Assembly (NCBI GenBank): GCA_964486295.1
Contig: CAZAMF010000002.1
Location: 1 to 64,000, forward strand
Source of the DNA: CALBZG01 sp964486295
GTDB lineage: Bacteria > Bacillota > Clostridia > Peptostreptococcales > Anaerovoracaceae
Reading direction: 5' to 3'
Length of the DNA: 64,000 nt
Both the position numbers and the translations under genes were made by a program. This document shows positions 23,718-32,307 of this stretch, piece after piece. A model generated the notes under the pieces. The model worked only from the letters and a program-made list of their open reading frames with translations. It ran no database searches and was not told where the DNA came from. Positions within the stretch are counted from its first letter, which is position 1. Each line of letters starts with the position of its first letter.

Positions 23718-24086
23718 ATGAATCTGAAAGAAAGAGCAAAACAATTAAAAACGGACATCCCGGCCGTTTTTCTAAGCCTGAAAAGCAAAGATACACCGAT
23801 AGCGGCTAAAATATTGGCGGCAATCACAATAGGATACGCTCTTTCGCCTATTGATCTGATTCCTGATTTTATCCCTTTTATCGGGTATCTCGACGATGTG
23901 ATCATACTGCCCGTGTTGATTGCTTTAACGATCCGTCTGATCCCTGAAAACGTATTCGAACGCTGCAGGAGAGAGGCGGAGGGAATGTGGGAAAGTGCGA
24001 AACCGCAAAGGTGGCTATATGCTATTCCAATCGTTTTTATATGGATTTTAGCTCTTTGGTTTGTTGTGAAAGCCGTCATAATATGA
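23718..24086 (+). CDS. YkvA-family (DUF1232) membrane protein
   Basis: A 122-residue protein with the DUF1232 core YALSPIDLIPDFIPFIGYLDDVIILPVLIAL, one hydrophobic hairpin there and a C-terminal membrane helix (IPIVFIWILALWFVV). Function is unknown in the family. It is probably co-transcribed with the DUF1801 gene and closed by a terminator at 24131. Confidence 0.85.
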   Translation: MNLKERAKQLKTDIPAVFLSLKSKDTPIAAKILAAITIGYALSPIDLIPDFIPFIGYLDDVIILPVLIALTIRLIPENVFERCRREAEGMWESAKPQRWLYAIPIVFIWILALWFVVKAVII

Positions 24087-24130
24087 TATAAGACAATCTT
24101 TATCATGAGAACGGATTATTCGTGATCGTG

Positions 24131-24168
24131 AAAAAAATGCAGACAAAAAAATCAGTCTGCATTTTTTT
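24131..24168 (+). terminator. Terminator after the ykvA-like gene
   Basis: AAAAAATGCAGAC pairs with GTCTGCATTTTTTT across a 10-nt A-rich loop. The A and T flanks make it usable in both directions. Confidence 0.85.
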
Positions 24169-24255
24169 ATGTTGCGAATGTTTATATAATGTATATAATA
24201 AGTATATACACTATATAAACAAGTTGTGACCTAATAGTTTGAAAGGAGAAGCTAT

Positions 24256-24630
24256 GTGAACATCCTGATCAGTAATGCAAGCGGACAACCGATCTATGAT
24301 CAGATCTATACCCAGATAAAGTCAATGATCATATCCGGAGAGATGTGTGAAGGAGATGCGCTTCCATCCATGCGGCTATTGGCAAAGGAATTGCGCATAA
24401 GTGTCATTACAACAAAACGAGCATACGAGGAACTGGAACGGGATGGATTCATAACTTCTGTTACCGGCAAGGGCAGTTTTGTTGCGGGTAAAAATATAGA
24501 ATTTATCAGAGAAGAGCATTTGCGAAAAATAGAAGAATCGATGGAAGAAATCATAAGCCTTTCAAAAGGCTGCAATCTGACGCTGAACGACTTAACACAA
24601 ATGTTGACGCTTCTTTATAAGGAGGACTGA
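24256..24630 (+). CDS. GntR-family regulator, YtrA type (GTG start)
   Basis: A 124-residue GntR winged helix (GQPIYDQIYTQIKSMIISGEM, LPSMRLLAKELRISVITTKRAYEELERDGFI) with the short C-terminal helix of the YtrA subgroup. The start is GTG at 24256 with AAAGGAGAAGCT upstream. It heads a GntR-ATPase-permease operon with near-zero spacing. The upstream AT-rich stretch at 24195-24215 repeats TATATA-type half-sites (TATATAATGTATATAATAAGTATATACACTATATA) that could be its operator. Confidence 0.88.
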   Translation: MNILISNASGQPIYDQIYTQIKSMIISGEMCEGDALPSMRLLAKELRISVITTKRAYEELERDGFITSVTGKGSFVAGKNIEFIREEHLRKIEESMEEIISLSKGCNLTLNDLTQMLTLLYKED

Positions 24631-24632
24631 AG

Positions 24633-25481
24633 ATGACTTATGCAATCGAAATTAGAAATCTGAACAAGCGTTATTCGGACTTTATACTGGATAATGTCAA
24701 TTTCTCTATTCCGTCAGGGTGTATTATGGGGTTTATTGGAGAAAACGGAGCGGGAAAGAGCACAACGATCAAACTGATCCTTGATCTGGTCCATCGTGAT
24801 AGCGGCCATATTGCTGTGCTTGGCTGCGATGATCTGGCGAAAAACCAGGATCTTAAAGAACATATCGGCGTGATATTTGATGAAAGCGATTTGCCAGATA
24901 ACCTGAACGCCCGGGAAATCGACATGATCATGAAAAATTGCTTTAAAACATGGGATAGTGGAGCCTTTTCCAAATACATCTCGATGTTTTCGCTGCCTGC
25001 AAAAAAGACTGTAAAAGAATACTCAAGAGGAATGAGAAAGAAACTATCCATAGCTGTCGCACTTTCGCATGATGTCAGACTGCTAATATTGGATGAAGCC
25101 ACCAGCGGGCTTGACCCGATCATGCGAGATGAGATTCTCGATGTCTTTTTAGATTTTATACAGGATGAAAATCACAGTATATTGATCTCTTCACACATAC
25201 TGAGCGATCTAGAAAAAATATGCGACTATATCACCTTCATCCATAAAGGTAAAATCATATTCAGCGAAGAAAAGGACGTATTGCGGGATCAATATACTTT
25301 GATCAAATGCTCGGAATCCGAATATGATAGATTAGATAAAGCCGCCATTGTTGGGGAAAGAAGAAGCAGTTATGGGATAGAAGCATTAGCGCTGAAAAAC
25401 AAGATCGGTCGGAATATCCAGTCCGACCCTGCAACGATTGAAGATATTATGTTGTATTTTGCAAGGGAGAACAGATCATGA
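24633..25481 (+). CDS. ABC transporter ATP-binding protein
   Basis: A 282-residue ABC ATPase with Walker A GENGAGKST, an atypical signature SRGMRKKLSIAVAL (SRGM in place of SGGQ, common in this subgroup), Walker B LLILDEATSGLD and the switch His in SSHILSDL. It would energise the permease encoded immediately downstream, with which it overlaps (ATGA). The substrate is unknown; the GntR(YtrA)-linked systems respond to envelope stress or antibiotics. Confidence 0.92.
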   Translation: MTYAIEIRNLNKRYSDFILDNVNFSIPSGCIMGFIGENGAGKSTTIKLILDLVHRDSGHIAVLGCDDLAKNQDLKEHIGVIFDESDLPDNLNAREIDMIMKNCFKTWDSGAFSKYISMFSLPAKKTVKEYSRGMRKKLSIAVALSHDVRLLILDEATSGLDPIMRDEILDVFLDFIQDENHSILISSHILSDLEKICDYITFIHKGKIIFSEEKDVLRDQYTLIKCSESEYDRLDKAAIVGERRSSYGIEALALKNKIGRNIQSDPATIEDIMLYFARENRS

Positions 25482-26086
25482 AGGGATTGCTATTAAAAGA
25501 TATACTAAACCTCAGGCAACAAGGCAAAGTATATCTGGTTATTATTTCCATATGGCTTGTCATTGGAATTATGAACCAGGATGCCGCATTTTTTGCGGGT
25601 GTAATGATGATATTCAGTCTTCTGGTTCCCGTATCTGCCATAGCATATGATGAAAGAGCGAAGTGGGATAAATTTGCGCTGACCATGCCGCTATCAAAAT
25701 TAGATTTAATCGCATCAAAATATTTGTTATCATTGCTGTGCGCCGGTTTAAGCGGAATACTGGCGATCATCGTCGGGTTAGCGATTTCAGGGGATACCAA
25801 AGAAGTATTGATGAGTGTATCAGCACTGATGTCCTTGGGCGTAATTTTTACATCCTTTATTCTGCCGGTTATCTTTAAATTCGGCGTGGAAAAAGGCAGA
25901 TTGGTTGTAATGATATTATTTCTTGCGCCTTCCGTTTTGGTGATGCTCATATCGAAATTGAATTTGCGGTTGCCCAGCGAAGATGCCATCAGCCAAATGT
26001 TCTATTTACTGCCGGTAATCGCCGTTGCGATTTTGCTGTTCTCTGTTTATATTTCAGTGAGGATTTATTCAAAGAAAGAATTCTAG
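25478..26086 (+). CDS. ABC-2 type membrane permease subunit
   Basis: A 202-residue integral membrane protein with six hydrophobic segments (beginning VYLVIISIWLVIGI and ending YLLPVIAVAILLFSVYISVRIY). It overlaps the ATPase gene and resembles ABC-2 permeases of YtrC or bacitracin-type exporters. It probably works as a dimer with the upstream ATPase. Confidence 0.85.
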   Translation: MKGLLLKDILNLRQQGKVYLVIISIWLVIGIMNQDAAFFAGVMMIFSLLVPVSAIAYDERAKWDKFALTMPLSKLDLIASKYLLSLLCAGLSGILAIIVGLAISGDTKEVLMSVSALMSLGVIFTSFILPVIFKFGVEKGRLVVMILFLAPSVLVMLISKLNLRLPSEDAISQMFYLLPVIAVAILLFSVYISVRIYSKKEF

Positions 26087-26105
26087 GATTTGTGAGGAGA
26101 AAAAT

Positions 26106-26897
26106 ATGAATTATATAGAGAGCAATAAGGAAGCCTGGGAAGAAACGTTTGAACACAGATCCCCGGGCTGGGGGGATGATAATTATAAACTGTTGCTAAC
26201 ACAGAGGCTTCCGTTTTTTAATCACGACGTTATTCACGAGCTGGAAAAAATCGATTTCAATGGAAAGACCATTGCTCAATTTTGCTGCAATAACGGCAGG
26301 GAGTTGCTTTCCATGATGCAGCTGGGCGCTGAACGGGGTGTTGGATTCGATATCGCCGAAAACATTCTAGCCCAGGCAAAAGACACTGCACAGAAGATTG
26401 GCCGAACAAACTGCGATTTTATACCATGCAATATCCTGGATATCGACGAAAAGTTCTATAATCGTTTTGATTTGATCCTGTTTACCATCGGCGCCATCAC
26501 TTGGTTTCAAGACCTGAGGCTGCTGTTCAACAAAGTCGCGAGATGCCTGAAGCCGGAAGGGATCATGCTAATCAATGATTTTCACCCATTTGTCAATATG
26601 CTGGCTCTCCCTGGAGAAAAGTCTTTTGACAAGAATAACCTGAACAAGCTTACATATTCCTATTTCAGAACGGAGCCATGGATCGAGAACGATGGGATCG
26701 GCTACATCAGCCCGCCGTATGAATCCAAAACATTCACCAGTTATACGCATACTTTGTCAGAGATCATCAATTCCGCAATAGAGGAAGGATTGGCTATCAA
26801 AATTTATAATGAATATAACTATGATGTCGGTATGACGGATGTATATGACGGTCTGGGTTATCCTCTGTCCTTTATTCTAGTCGCGCAAAAGCATTGA
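26106..26897 (+). CDS. Class I SAM-dependent methyltransferase
   Basis: A 263-residue methyltransferase. SAM motif I is present in diverged form as IAQFCCNNGRELLSMMQLGA, with the acidic VGFDIAENILAQAK after it and FDLILFTIGAITWF as motif post-I. The substrate is unknown. It starts 19 nt after the permease gene and may belong to the same transcript. The last 21 nt overlap the convergent hydrolase gene. Confidence 0.83.
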   Translation: MNYIESNKEAWEETFEHRSPGWGDDNYKLLLTQRLPFFNHDVIHELEKIDFNGKTIAQFCCNNGRELLSMMQLGAERGVGFDIAENILAQAKDTAQKIGRTNCDFIPCNILDIDEKFYNRFDLILFTIGAITWFQDLRLLFNKVARCLKPEGIMLINDFHPFVNMLALPGEKSFDKNNLNKLTYSYFRTEPWIENDGIGYISPPYESKTFTSYTHTLSEIINSAIEEGLAIKIYNEYNYDVGMTDVYDGLGYPLSFILVAQKH

Positions 26898-27722
26898 GAC
26901 CTTCGTTAAAAATGGTAGAAACAATTCGATAGAATTGGTTACCACATGCCCGCAATTCGGAAGCACACAGATTTCGGCTGACGGTACCAGAGCGGAAAGC
27001 CGCCTTACTGACTGACCTGCATCGAAGATTTCATCTTGTTCTCCAGTAATAAATATAATTGGCATACCGAGCTTCTGCAATGCCAAATCTTCAAACAGAG
27101 GCAGCTCCTGGATCGGATTAAAATTTGCCACGATCAGATTCATGAAATCCAGAACTTTTTCCGGTATGTTGTTGAGCTCGATTACAGAAGCGCCTGCCGG
27201 TATGCTTCCATCCGCTTGCTTTGCTTTTTCAACGTTGCTTATGAATCCTTTGTGAACTCTTGTAAGACCACCGGCTGCAATCAGAACAAGCCCGGATACG
27301 TATTCCGGATACGTTGTGGCGAACTTAAGCGCCATCCAGCCACCCAGTGAATTGCCGATCACTACCGCTTTTTTAATCCCAAGTGCTCCGAAAACTTCTT
27401 TCATCCAGATCGCAAAAGCATCCGAATTGAGATCGGGCCTGTATTCTTCGCTGTTTCCGGCTTCGCCGATGATATCTATGGCATATACTCTGTAATCATT
27501 GGCAAGCGCCATGATTTCCGGAAACCAGAATGCACTATTGCTGCAGGAACCATGCAGCAGAACGACAGGAGGATTCGACTCCTGGCCGGCTGCAAGCATG
27601 AACGTCCGTCCTACAGAGGTCTCTACATATTTTTTTTCGAAAGGGAATCGTTCAATAATCGAATTATAACGGGAGCGTATTTTATCGCGCCCGTCTTCAG
27701 TCTTGAAAGCGCTATTTTTCAT
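26877..27722 (-). CDS. Alpha/beta hydrolase
   Basis: A 281-residue alpha/beta-hydrolase. LLHGSCSNSAFWFPE forms the oxyanion loop, GNSLGG the nucleophile elbow, and CGHVVTNS carries the catalytic His. GAGGAGTGAT precedes the ATG. It lies 6 nt downstream of an HTH gene on the same strand, so that regulator probably controls it. The substrate is unknown. Confidence 0.85.
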   Translation of the reverse strand: MKNSAFKTEDGRDKIRSRYNSIIERFPFEKKYVETSVGRTFMLAAGQESNPPVVLLHGSCSNSAFWFPEIMALANDYRVYAIDIIGEAGNSEEYRPDLNSDAFAIWMKEVFGALGIKKAVVIGNSLGGWMALKFATTYPEYVSGLVLIAAGGLTRVHKGFISNVEKAKQADGSIPAGASVIELNNIPEKVLDFMNLIVANFNPIQELPLFEDLALQKLGMPIIFITGEQDEIFDAGQSVRRLSALVPSAEICVLPNCGHVVTNSIELFLPFLTKVSMLLRD

Positions 27723-27728
27723 AATATA

Positions 27729-28172
27729 TCACTCCTCTATATTTGGCTCAGTAAGGGAAGCAATGGTATCCATCATGATGGCCATAAACCGGATGTTGCC
27801 CCAAAGGGTTATGCGCACCATGTTTTCACGCTCGATAAATTGTGATTGCATGGAGGACTGGCCGTACTCCGGCGGCTTTGAATTTTGAACTGCTGTCAGT
27901 GTATTCATGATGCGTATGGCGTCCTCTTTTCCATCAGTCATGATATCAATAACGGACGAAGCAATCACATCTTTGCCTGCACGGTCTTCTGAAGCAGTAG
28001 GGCTGTTTCTATTATTTTCGACGAATACACTTAAATCATGCCCATTGATCCGCCAGCTTTTTCCGATCTTTGTTGCGCGAAGCCTGCCTTCCCGAATGTA
28101 TCGCTGGATCGTTTTCACATGGATGTCCAGCATGTCTGAAATCTGCTCTACAGTATAATAATTATTTGTCAT
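27729..28172 (-). CDS. Helix-turn-helix (excisionase/MerR-type) DNA-binding protein
   Basis: A 147-residue protein. Residues 5-52 form an excisionase-type winged helix (YYTVEQISDMLDIHVKTIQRYIREGRLRATKIGKSWRI). The rest is an uncharacterised mixed domain (MVRITLWGNIRFMAIMMDTIASL) that may bind a small ligand. AAGGAG precedes the ATG. It is the first gene of a two-gene operon with the alpha/beta hydrolase. Upstream, TATAGTTACTTTATAGG carries imperfect repeats that may be its operator. Confidence 0.83.
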   Translation of the reverse strand: MTNNYYTVEQISDMLDIHVKTIQRYIREGRLRATKIGKSWRINGHDLSVFVENNRNSPTASEDRAGKDVIASSVIDIMTDGKEDAIRIMNTLTAVQNSKPPEYGQSSMQSQFIERENMVRITLWGNIRFMAIMMDTIASLTEPNIEE

Positions 28173-28424
28173 ATAAAACTCCTTATAGTTACTTTATAGG
28201 TAATAATAAGGAATAATAAGTAGTTTGTCAATATGTTTTTTAGTCAATGTGATCATTTTTTCTCAACATGGTTCCATCAATAAGACTGGGTTTGAAATTG
28301 CAGAAAACAAATTGCACGCGTATAATTAGAGTTGTAGTGAGGTCAATTTCATAGGATCCTGAAAACTGAATATAATATATGAAAATGATCTCACCCCATC
28401 TTTTAATCAAGAGGTATTGATAAA

Positions 28425-29006
28425 ATGAATACGGACACAACATCTTTTTATAAAAAAGAACTATCGCCGAAGCAGAGAGAACAATTGATCCTGATATTAA
28501 AAGACAGATTCGAAAGTCATCCAAATCGCCACCCTGGGAGGGAATGGGATGAGGTGCAGGCTAAACTGGAGGTAAATCCCGAAAAATTCTGGACACTCAG
28601 CGAAATGGAAAGAACGGGAGGAGAACCGGATTTAATTGACTTCGATGTACCAACGGGCGATTATACCTTCTATGATTGCTCCCAGGAAAGCCCGACCGGT
28701 CGCAGAAATGTCTGCTATGACCGTGAAGCCCTGGAATCAAGGAAAGAACATAGGCCCGAAAATAATGCTCTGGATATGGCGGCAGCCATGGGCATTGAAT
28801 TATTAACAGAAGAGCAATATCGCCATCTTCAGACACTTGGCAACTTTGACCTGAAAACGTCCAGCTGGATCAAAACACCTGAAAAAATCAGAAGGCTTGG
28901 AGGCGCTCTCTTTTGCGATCGTCGGTACGATACGGTTTTTGTCTATCATAACGGAGCGGAATCATATTATGCAGTAAGAGGATTCCGTGGCTTTCTGAAA
29001 GTCTGA
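28425..29006 (+). CDS. DUF4256-family protein
   Basis: A 193-residue protein matching DUF4256: FESHPNRHPGREWDEVQAKL, MERTGGEPDLI, FYDCSQESPTGRRNVCYDREAL and a C-terminal DRRYDTVFVYHNGAESYYAVRGFRG. Function is unknown; the family occurs next to ADP-ribose and stress genes. AAGAGGTATTGATAAA precedes the ATG. It is 13 nt upstream of the broken macro-domain gene. Confidence 0.85.
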   Translation: MNTDTTSFYKKELSPKQREQLILILKDRFESHPNRHPGREWDEVQAKLEVNPEKFWTLSEMERTGGEPDLIDFDVPTGDYTFYDCSQESPTGRRNVCYDREALESRKEHRPENNALDMAAAMGIELLTEEQYRHLQTLGNFDLKTSSWIKTPEKIRRLGGALFCDRRYDTVFVYHNGAESYYAVRGFRGFLKV

Positions 29007-29019
29007 AGGGAGACAAAGG

Positions 29020-29414
29020 ATGCCCCTTGAAATTATAAGAAACGATATTACCAAAGTCCATGTTGATGCCATCGTTAACACAGCCCATCCATCGCTGCTG
29101 GGCGGCGGTGGCGTCGATGGAGCGATCCATAAGGCAGCCGGCCCGGAACTGCTTGCAGAATGCAAAAGCCTTGGCGGCTGCAAAGTCGGTGAGGCGAAAA
29201 TCACAAAAGGGTATGGTCTGCCTGCGAAATATGTGATCCATACTGTAGGCCCAATTTGGCGCGGCGGAAATGAAAAGGAAGAGGAGCTGTTGGCAAACTG
29301 CTATCATCGACATGTACCCATACTACTGAAACAAGCAGCAAGTACAATCTGGAATATGTAGCCAAACATCTGGATGAGTCTTTTTCGCAAATGCTGCTGC
29401 GCATGATCGTTTAA
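29020..29414 (+). pseudogene. Macro-domain ADP-ribose hydrolase gene, internally deleted and frameshifted
   Basis: The first 93 codons encode the start of a macro domain: IIRNDITKVHVDAIVNTAHP, then GGGGVDGAIHKAAGPELL, then YVIHTVGPIW. After ELLANCY the frame departs and stops at 29361. In another frame (29337-29414) the piece SKYNLEYVAKHLDESFSQML appears, which is part of the C-terminal extension of such proteins. The middle of the gene is missing, so the enzyme (removal of ADP-ribose or O-acetyl-ADP-ribose) should be inactive. Confidence 0.8.
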
Positions 29415-29421
29415 AAAAGGA

Positions 29422-29760
29422 TTGACAGAATTGGTATTGATCCTCGATAGAAGCGGATCCATGAGCGGTCTTGAAAGCGACACCATCGGCGGCTTCAATG
29501 CCATGCTGAAAAAACAGCAGTATGATTGAACACCAGAAGAGGAAATACGGATGGGAATTCATTTTTCTGGGAGCCAATATTGACGCGGCGGTAACCGCAG
29601 GGACAGGGCGGCAAATTACAATGCGGATAGCGAAGGCACCATCCTGAATTATGAAGTGGTCAGTGAGGTTGTGAGCAGTTCTCGCGCCAGCCAATCGATA
29701 TTAGAGGGCTGGAAAAAACGCATCGACGAAGACTATAAGAAGCGTGGAGGCAGAAGATAA
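29422..29760 (+). pseudogene. vWA-domain protein, internally deleted and frameshifted
   Basis: A TTG start with the MIDAS segment LVLILDRSGSMSGLESDTIG runs to a stop at 29527-29529. Then in other frames come EHQKRKYGWEFIFLGANIDA and finally ANYNADSEGTILNYEVVSEVV, with WKKRIDEDYKKRG at the end. These pieces are in the right order for a YegL-like vWA protein but lack the central part and change frame twice. The gene sits between the macro-domain remnant and the ADP-ribosylglycohydrolase. Confidence 0.8.
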
Positions 29761-29762
29761 TT

Positions 29763-30560
29763 ATGTTAGGGGCGATCATCGGAGATATTGTAGGGTCTGT
29801 ATATGAGTGGGATAATATAAAAACAAAGGATTTTCCGCTTTTTAGTCCGAAATGTTTTTTTACTGACGATACGGTGATGACCTTGGCAGTGGCGGAAGGG
29901 GCGATGAACGGCGGGAGCCCTGAGGATTTCATTGCAGCGATGAAGAAATACGGGCATCTTTATCCCGATGCCGGATATGGGGGACGATTCTGGAACTGGA
30001 TTTTTTCTGAAGGTGCGGATCCCTATAACAGCTGGGGCAACGGATCTGCGATGCGGGTTTCTCCGGTAGCATGGGTGAACGATAGACTTTCGGGGGTTGA
30101 GCTTTCCGCTAAAATAAGCGCTGCGGTAACGCATAATCATCCCGAAGGGATCAAGGGTGCTCAGGCAACAGCTGCAGCGATTTTCCTCGCTCGTGAAGGC
30201 AGATCTAAAGACGAAATAAAAGCATATATTAAGGACAAATATGGGTACGATCTGAATCGTACTCTTGATGAGATACGACCTGGTTACCGTTTCAATGAGA
30301 GCTGCCAGGCAACCGTACCTGAAGCGATCATCGCTTTTCTCGAAAGTACTGATTTCGAAGATGCCATCAGAAATGCGATATCGCTTGGCGGTGACAGCGA
30401 CACTCTTGCTGCGATCACGGGCAGCATAGCTGAGGCGGCTTATGGCATTCCGGAGGGAATCAAAATGGCAGCGTTGAGTCGACTGGATGGACCTTTGCGC
30501 GATATATACCGACGATTCATTCAGTCTTACCCGGTTTTCTCTTGTAATATAGGTATTTAA
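29763..30560 (+). CDS. ADP-ribosylglycohydrolase family protein (DraG-like)
   Basis: A 265-residue DraG-fold hydrolase. The binuclear metal motifs are present: GAIIGDIVGSVYE, FTDDTVMTLAVAEG and the C-terminal LGGDSDTLAAITGSIAEAAYG. Such enzymes remove ADP-ribose from proteins or small molecules. GTGGAGGCAGAAG precedes the ATG. Its neighbours, a macro-domain gene and a vWA gene, are both decayed, so this is the surviving member of an ADP-ribose module. Confidence 0.92.
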   Translation: MLGAIIGDIVGSVYEWDNIKTKDFPLFSPKCFFTDDTVMTLAVAEGAMNGGSPEDFIAAMKKYGHLYPDAGYGGRFWNWIFSEGADPYNSWGNGSAMRVSPVAWVNDRLSGVELSAKISAAVTHNHPEGIKGAQATAAAIFLAREGRSKDEIKAYIKDKYGYDLNRTLDEIRPGYRFNESCQATVPEAIIAFLESTDFEDAIRNAISLGGDSDTLAAITGSIAEAAYGIPEGIKMAALSRLDGPLRDIYRRFIQSYPVFSCNIGI

Positions 30561-30561
30561 T

Positions 30562-30708
30562 ATGATGATCGAAGTATTATTCAGCGATAGCTGGTATGCT
30601 TCACGTCTTGATAAGATGGTTAATGAGCAAAGAATAATTATGGTTGAGAATAAAGACCCTTCTCACCCATATGGCAAAATACTGAGAAAAAACAGGACCA
30701 TGCAATAG
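30562..30708 (+). CDS. Short ORF, possible remnant of a larger gene
   Basis: A 48-residue frame beginning MMIEVLFSDSWYASRLDKMV and ending PSHPYGKILRKNRTMQ. The first residues resemble the start of DUF1835-type proteins, which are much longer, so this could be a fragment. No clear ribosome binding site is seen. It starts 2 nt after the ADP-ribosylglycohydrolase stop. Whether it is translated is unclear. Confidence 0.3.
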   Translation: MMIEVLFSDSWYASRLDKMVNEQRIIMVENKDPSHPYGKILRKNRTMQ

Positions 30709-30724
30709 GCGAAGGGGACACGGG

Positions 30725-31690
30725 ATGGAGAACATTTGTACTTTAATTGCTGTAAGAGATATTGAAAAAGCAAAACAATTTTACATGGATGTTTTGGGCT
30801 TGGAAGTGATTTCAGATTTCGGTGCGAATGTGATACTGTCGGGCGGCGTTACACTTCAAACCATTGAAACCTGGCAGAATTTTATTAGAAAAAGAGAAGA
30901 TGAAATCATTCTTGGGAGTCATGCGTATGAATTGTATTTCGAAGAAGACGATCTGGATGCCTTCGCAGCAAGACTGGAACAATTTGATCATATAAAATAT
31001 GTTCATACACTGATCGAGCATTCCTGGGGGCAACGGGCAATCAGATTTTACGATCCGGACCAACATATCATTGAAGTTGGGGAGAGCATTCATAAAGTCA
31101 TCAGACGGTTCCTGGATAGTGGACTCACGGTGCAGGAGACTGCTGCGCACATGGATGTGCCTCTCAGCTATATAGAACGTTATATTGATTCAAAAAATTT
31201 GAAATCAAAGTCTTTAAATCACTATATTCGGGAATATAGGACTCAACTGCAAAAAGGGTGCATACAACACGCATATCAAGGGATCCTTTCATTCATGCTC
31301 GGATTGAAAGGGTTTCTTGAATGCAGGCATCCGGAATATTATACAAGCTCGGTATATTTTGGCTACATGGATATGACTTATGTTGCGTTTACTCCACCTG
31401 ATCTTAAAAAAGAGGGGCTTAAGATAGCCATCGTATACTTGCACGAAAAAGGAATTTTTGAAATTTGGCTGGCCGCGAATAACAGAAAAATTCAGGCGGA
31501 GTATATCGAATTTCTTAATAACAAAATTTCTGGAAAGTATAAGCTATCAACCGCATCACCCGGGGTTGATTCCATCGTGGAATCGATTTTAAACGACGAA
31601 CCGGATTTTGATCATCAGGAACAATTGAAATCTGAGATTGAAAAGAGGGCAATCGATTTTATTAATGATATTGTATCGTTAAGGGTATAA
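30725..31690 (+). CDS. Fusion protein: VOC (glyoxalase-fold) domain, HTH-like linker and DUF7000-like domain
   Basis: A 321-residue protein. Residues 1-120 are a VOC domain (LIAVRDIEKAKQFYMDVLGLEVISDFG, then RFYDPDQHIIEVGES). Residues 121-160 form a helical segment with LTVQETAAHMDVPLSYIERYI. Residues 165-310 match the family I recall as DUF7000 (YIREYRTQLQKGCIQHAYQGI, YFGYMDMTYVAFTP, LKIAIVYLHEKGIFEIWLA). The two halves usually occur as separate genes. VOC proteins bind or isomerise small molecules, some giving antibiotic resistance. GGGGACACGG precedes the ATG. Confidence 0.78.
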   Translation: MENICTLIAVRDIEKAKQFYMDVLGLEVISDFGANVILSGGVTLQTIETWQNFIRKREDEIILGSHAYELYFEEDDLDAFAARLEQFDHIKYVHTLIEHSWGQRAIRFYDPDQHIIEVGESIHKVIRRFLDSGLTVQETAAHMDVPLSYIERYIDSKNLKSKSLNHYIREYRTQLQKGCIQHAYQGILSFMLGLKGFLECRHPEYYTSSVYFGYMDMTYVAFTPPDLKKEGLKIAIVYLHEKGIFEIWLAANNRKIQAEYIEFLNNKISGKYKLSTASPGVDSIVESILNDEPDFDHQEQLKSEIEKRAIDFINDIVSLRV

Positions 31691-31774
31691 GTAATGAAAC
31701 AGCCATTCCATATTCGACTGATTATCAATGGCAAGTCATAATGATTTTCATAGCAAATCAAGAGGAGGAATACA

Positions 31775-32227
31775 ATGAAATTTAAACCATGGCAAAAAAA
31801 TCTATTTTCAGCGTTCATTATTATAGCAGGGGGCTTCTTGCTATTCAACCTCGCTTTTCTGATTTTTGCTTTTATAACGAATACTGCAATGAGTGCTTTG
31901 GGTATTCCGGAAAACACAAGCCCTCCGAGTGTATTGCGAGCGTTTGCCGTAACCGTTATATTGATGATTGCCGTACTGGTTTTCCGTTCGAAACTCAACG
32001 ATACAGTGAAAGCAACCTTTTTGACAATGCCGCTGATGACGATCCTCGTCTTGGTGGGTATGACCTTGTATCCCAAAACGCTTCTTGTAGTCCTGCTGAG
32101 CGCTGCGATTATCGGTGGACTGATATTCTATCTTTATCAGAAAAAACTGCCTTGGGTATATTTTTTCGCAACAATTTACGTAGCAGCTCTCGGGCTTTAC
32201 ATCCTGCTGGCCGATGTGCAGATTTAA
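31775..32227 (+). CDS. Four-helix integral membrane protein of unknown function
   Basis: A 150-residue membrane protein with hydrophobic segments near residues 10-36, 54-70, 83-115 and 124-146. I recognise no family. AAGAGGAGGAATACA precedes the ATG. It is followed 80 nt later by the YpfJ-type metallopeptidase gene. Confidence 0.65.
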   Translation: MKFKPWQKNLFSAFIIIAGGFLLFNLAFLIFAFITNTAMSALGIPENTSPPSVLRAFAVTVILMIAVLVFRSKLNDTVKATFLTMPLMTILVLVGMTLYPKTLLVVLLSAAIIGGLIFYLYQKKLPWVYFFATIYVAALGLYILLADVQI

Positions 32228-32307
32228 ATCATATTAATAATATTTGATAAATCTGACAACAGATCCTATTTTCAAAGCTATGAAGTTGCGAAAGGAGGTC
32301 CGCCACA

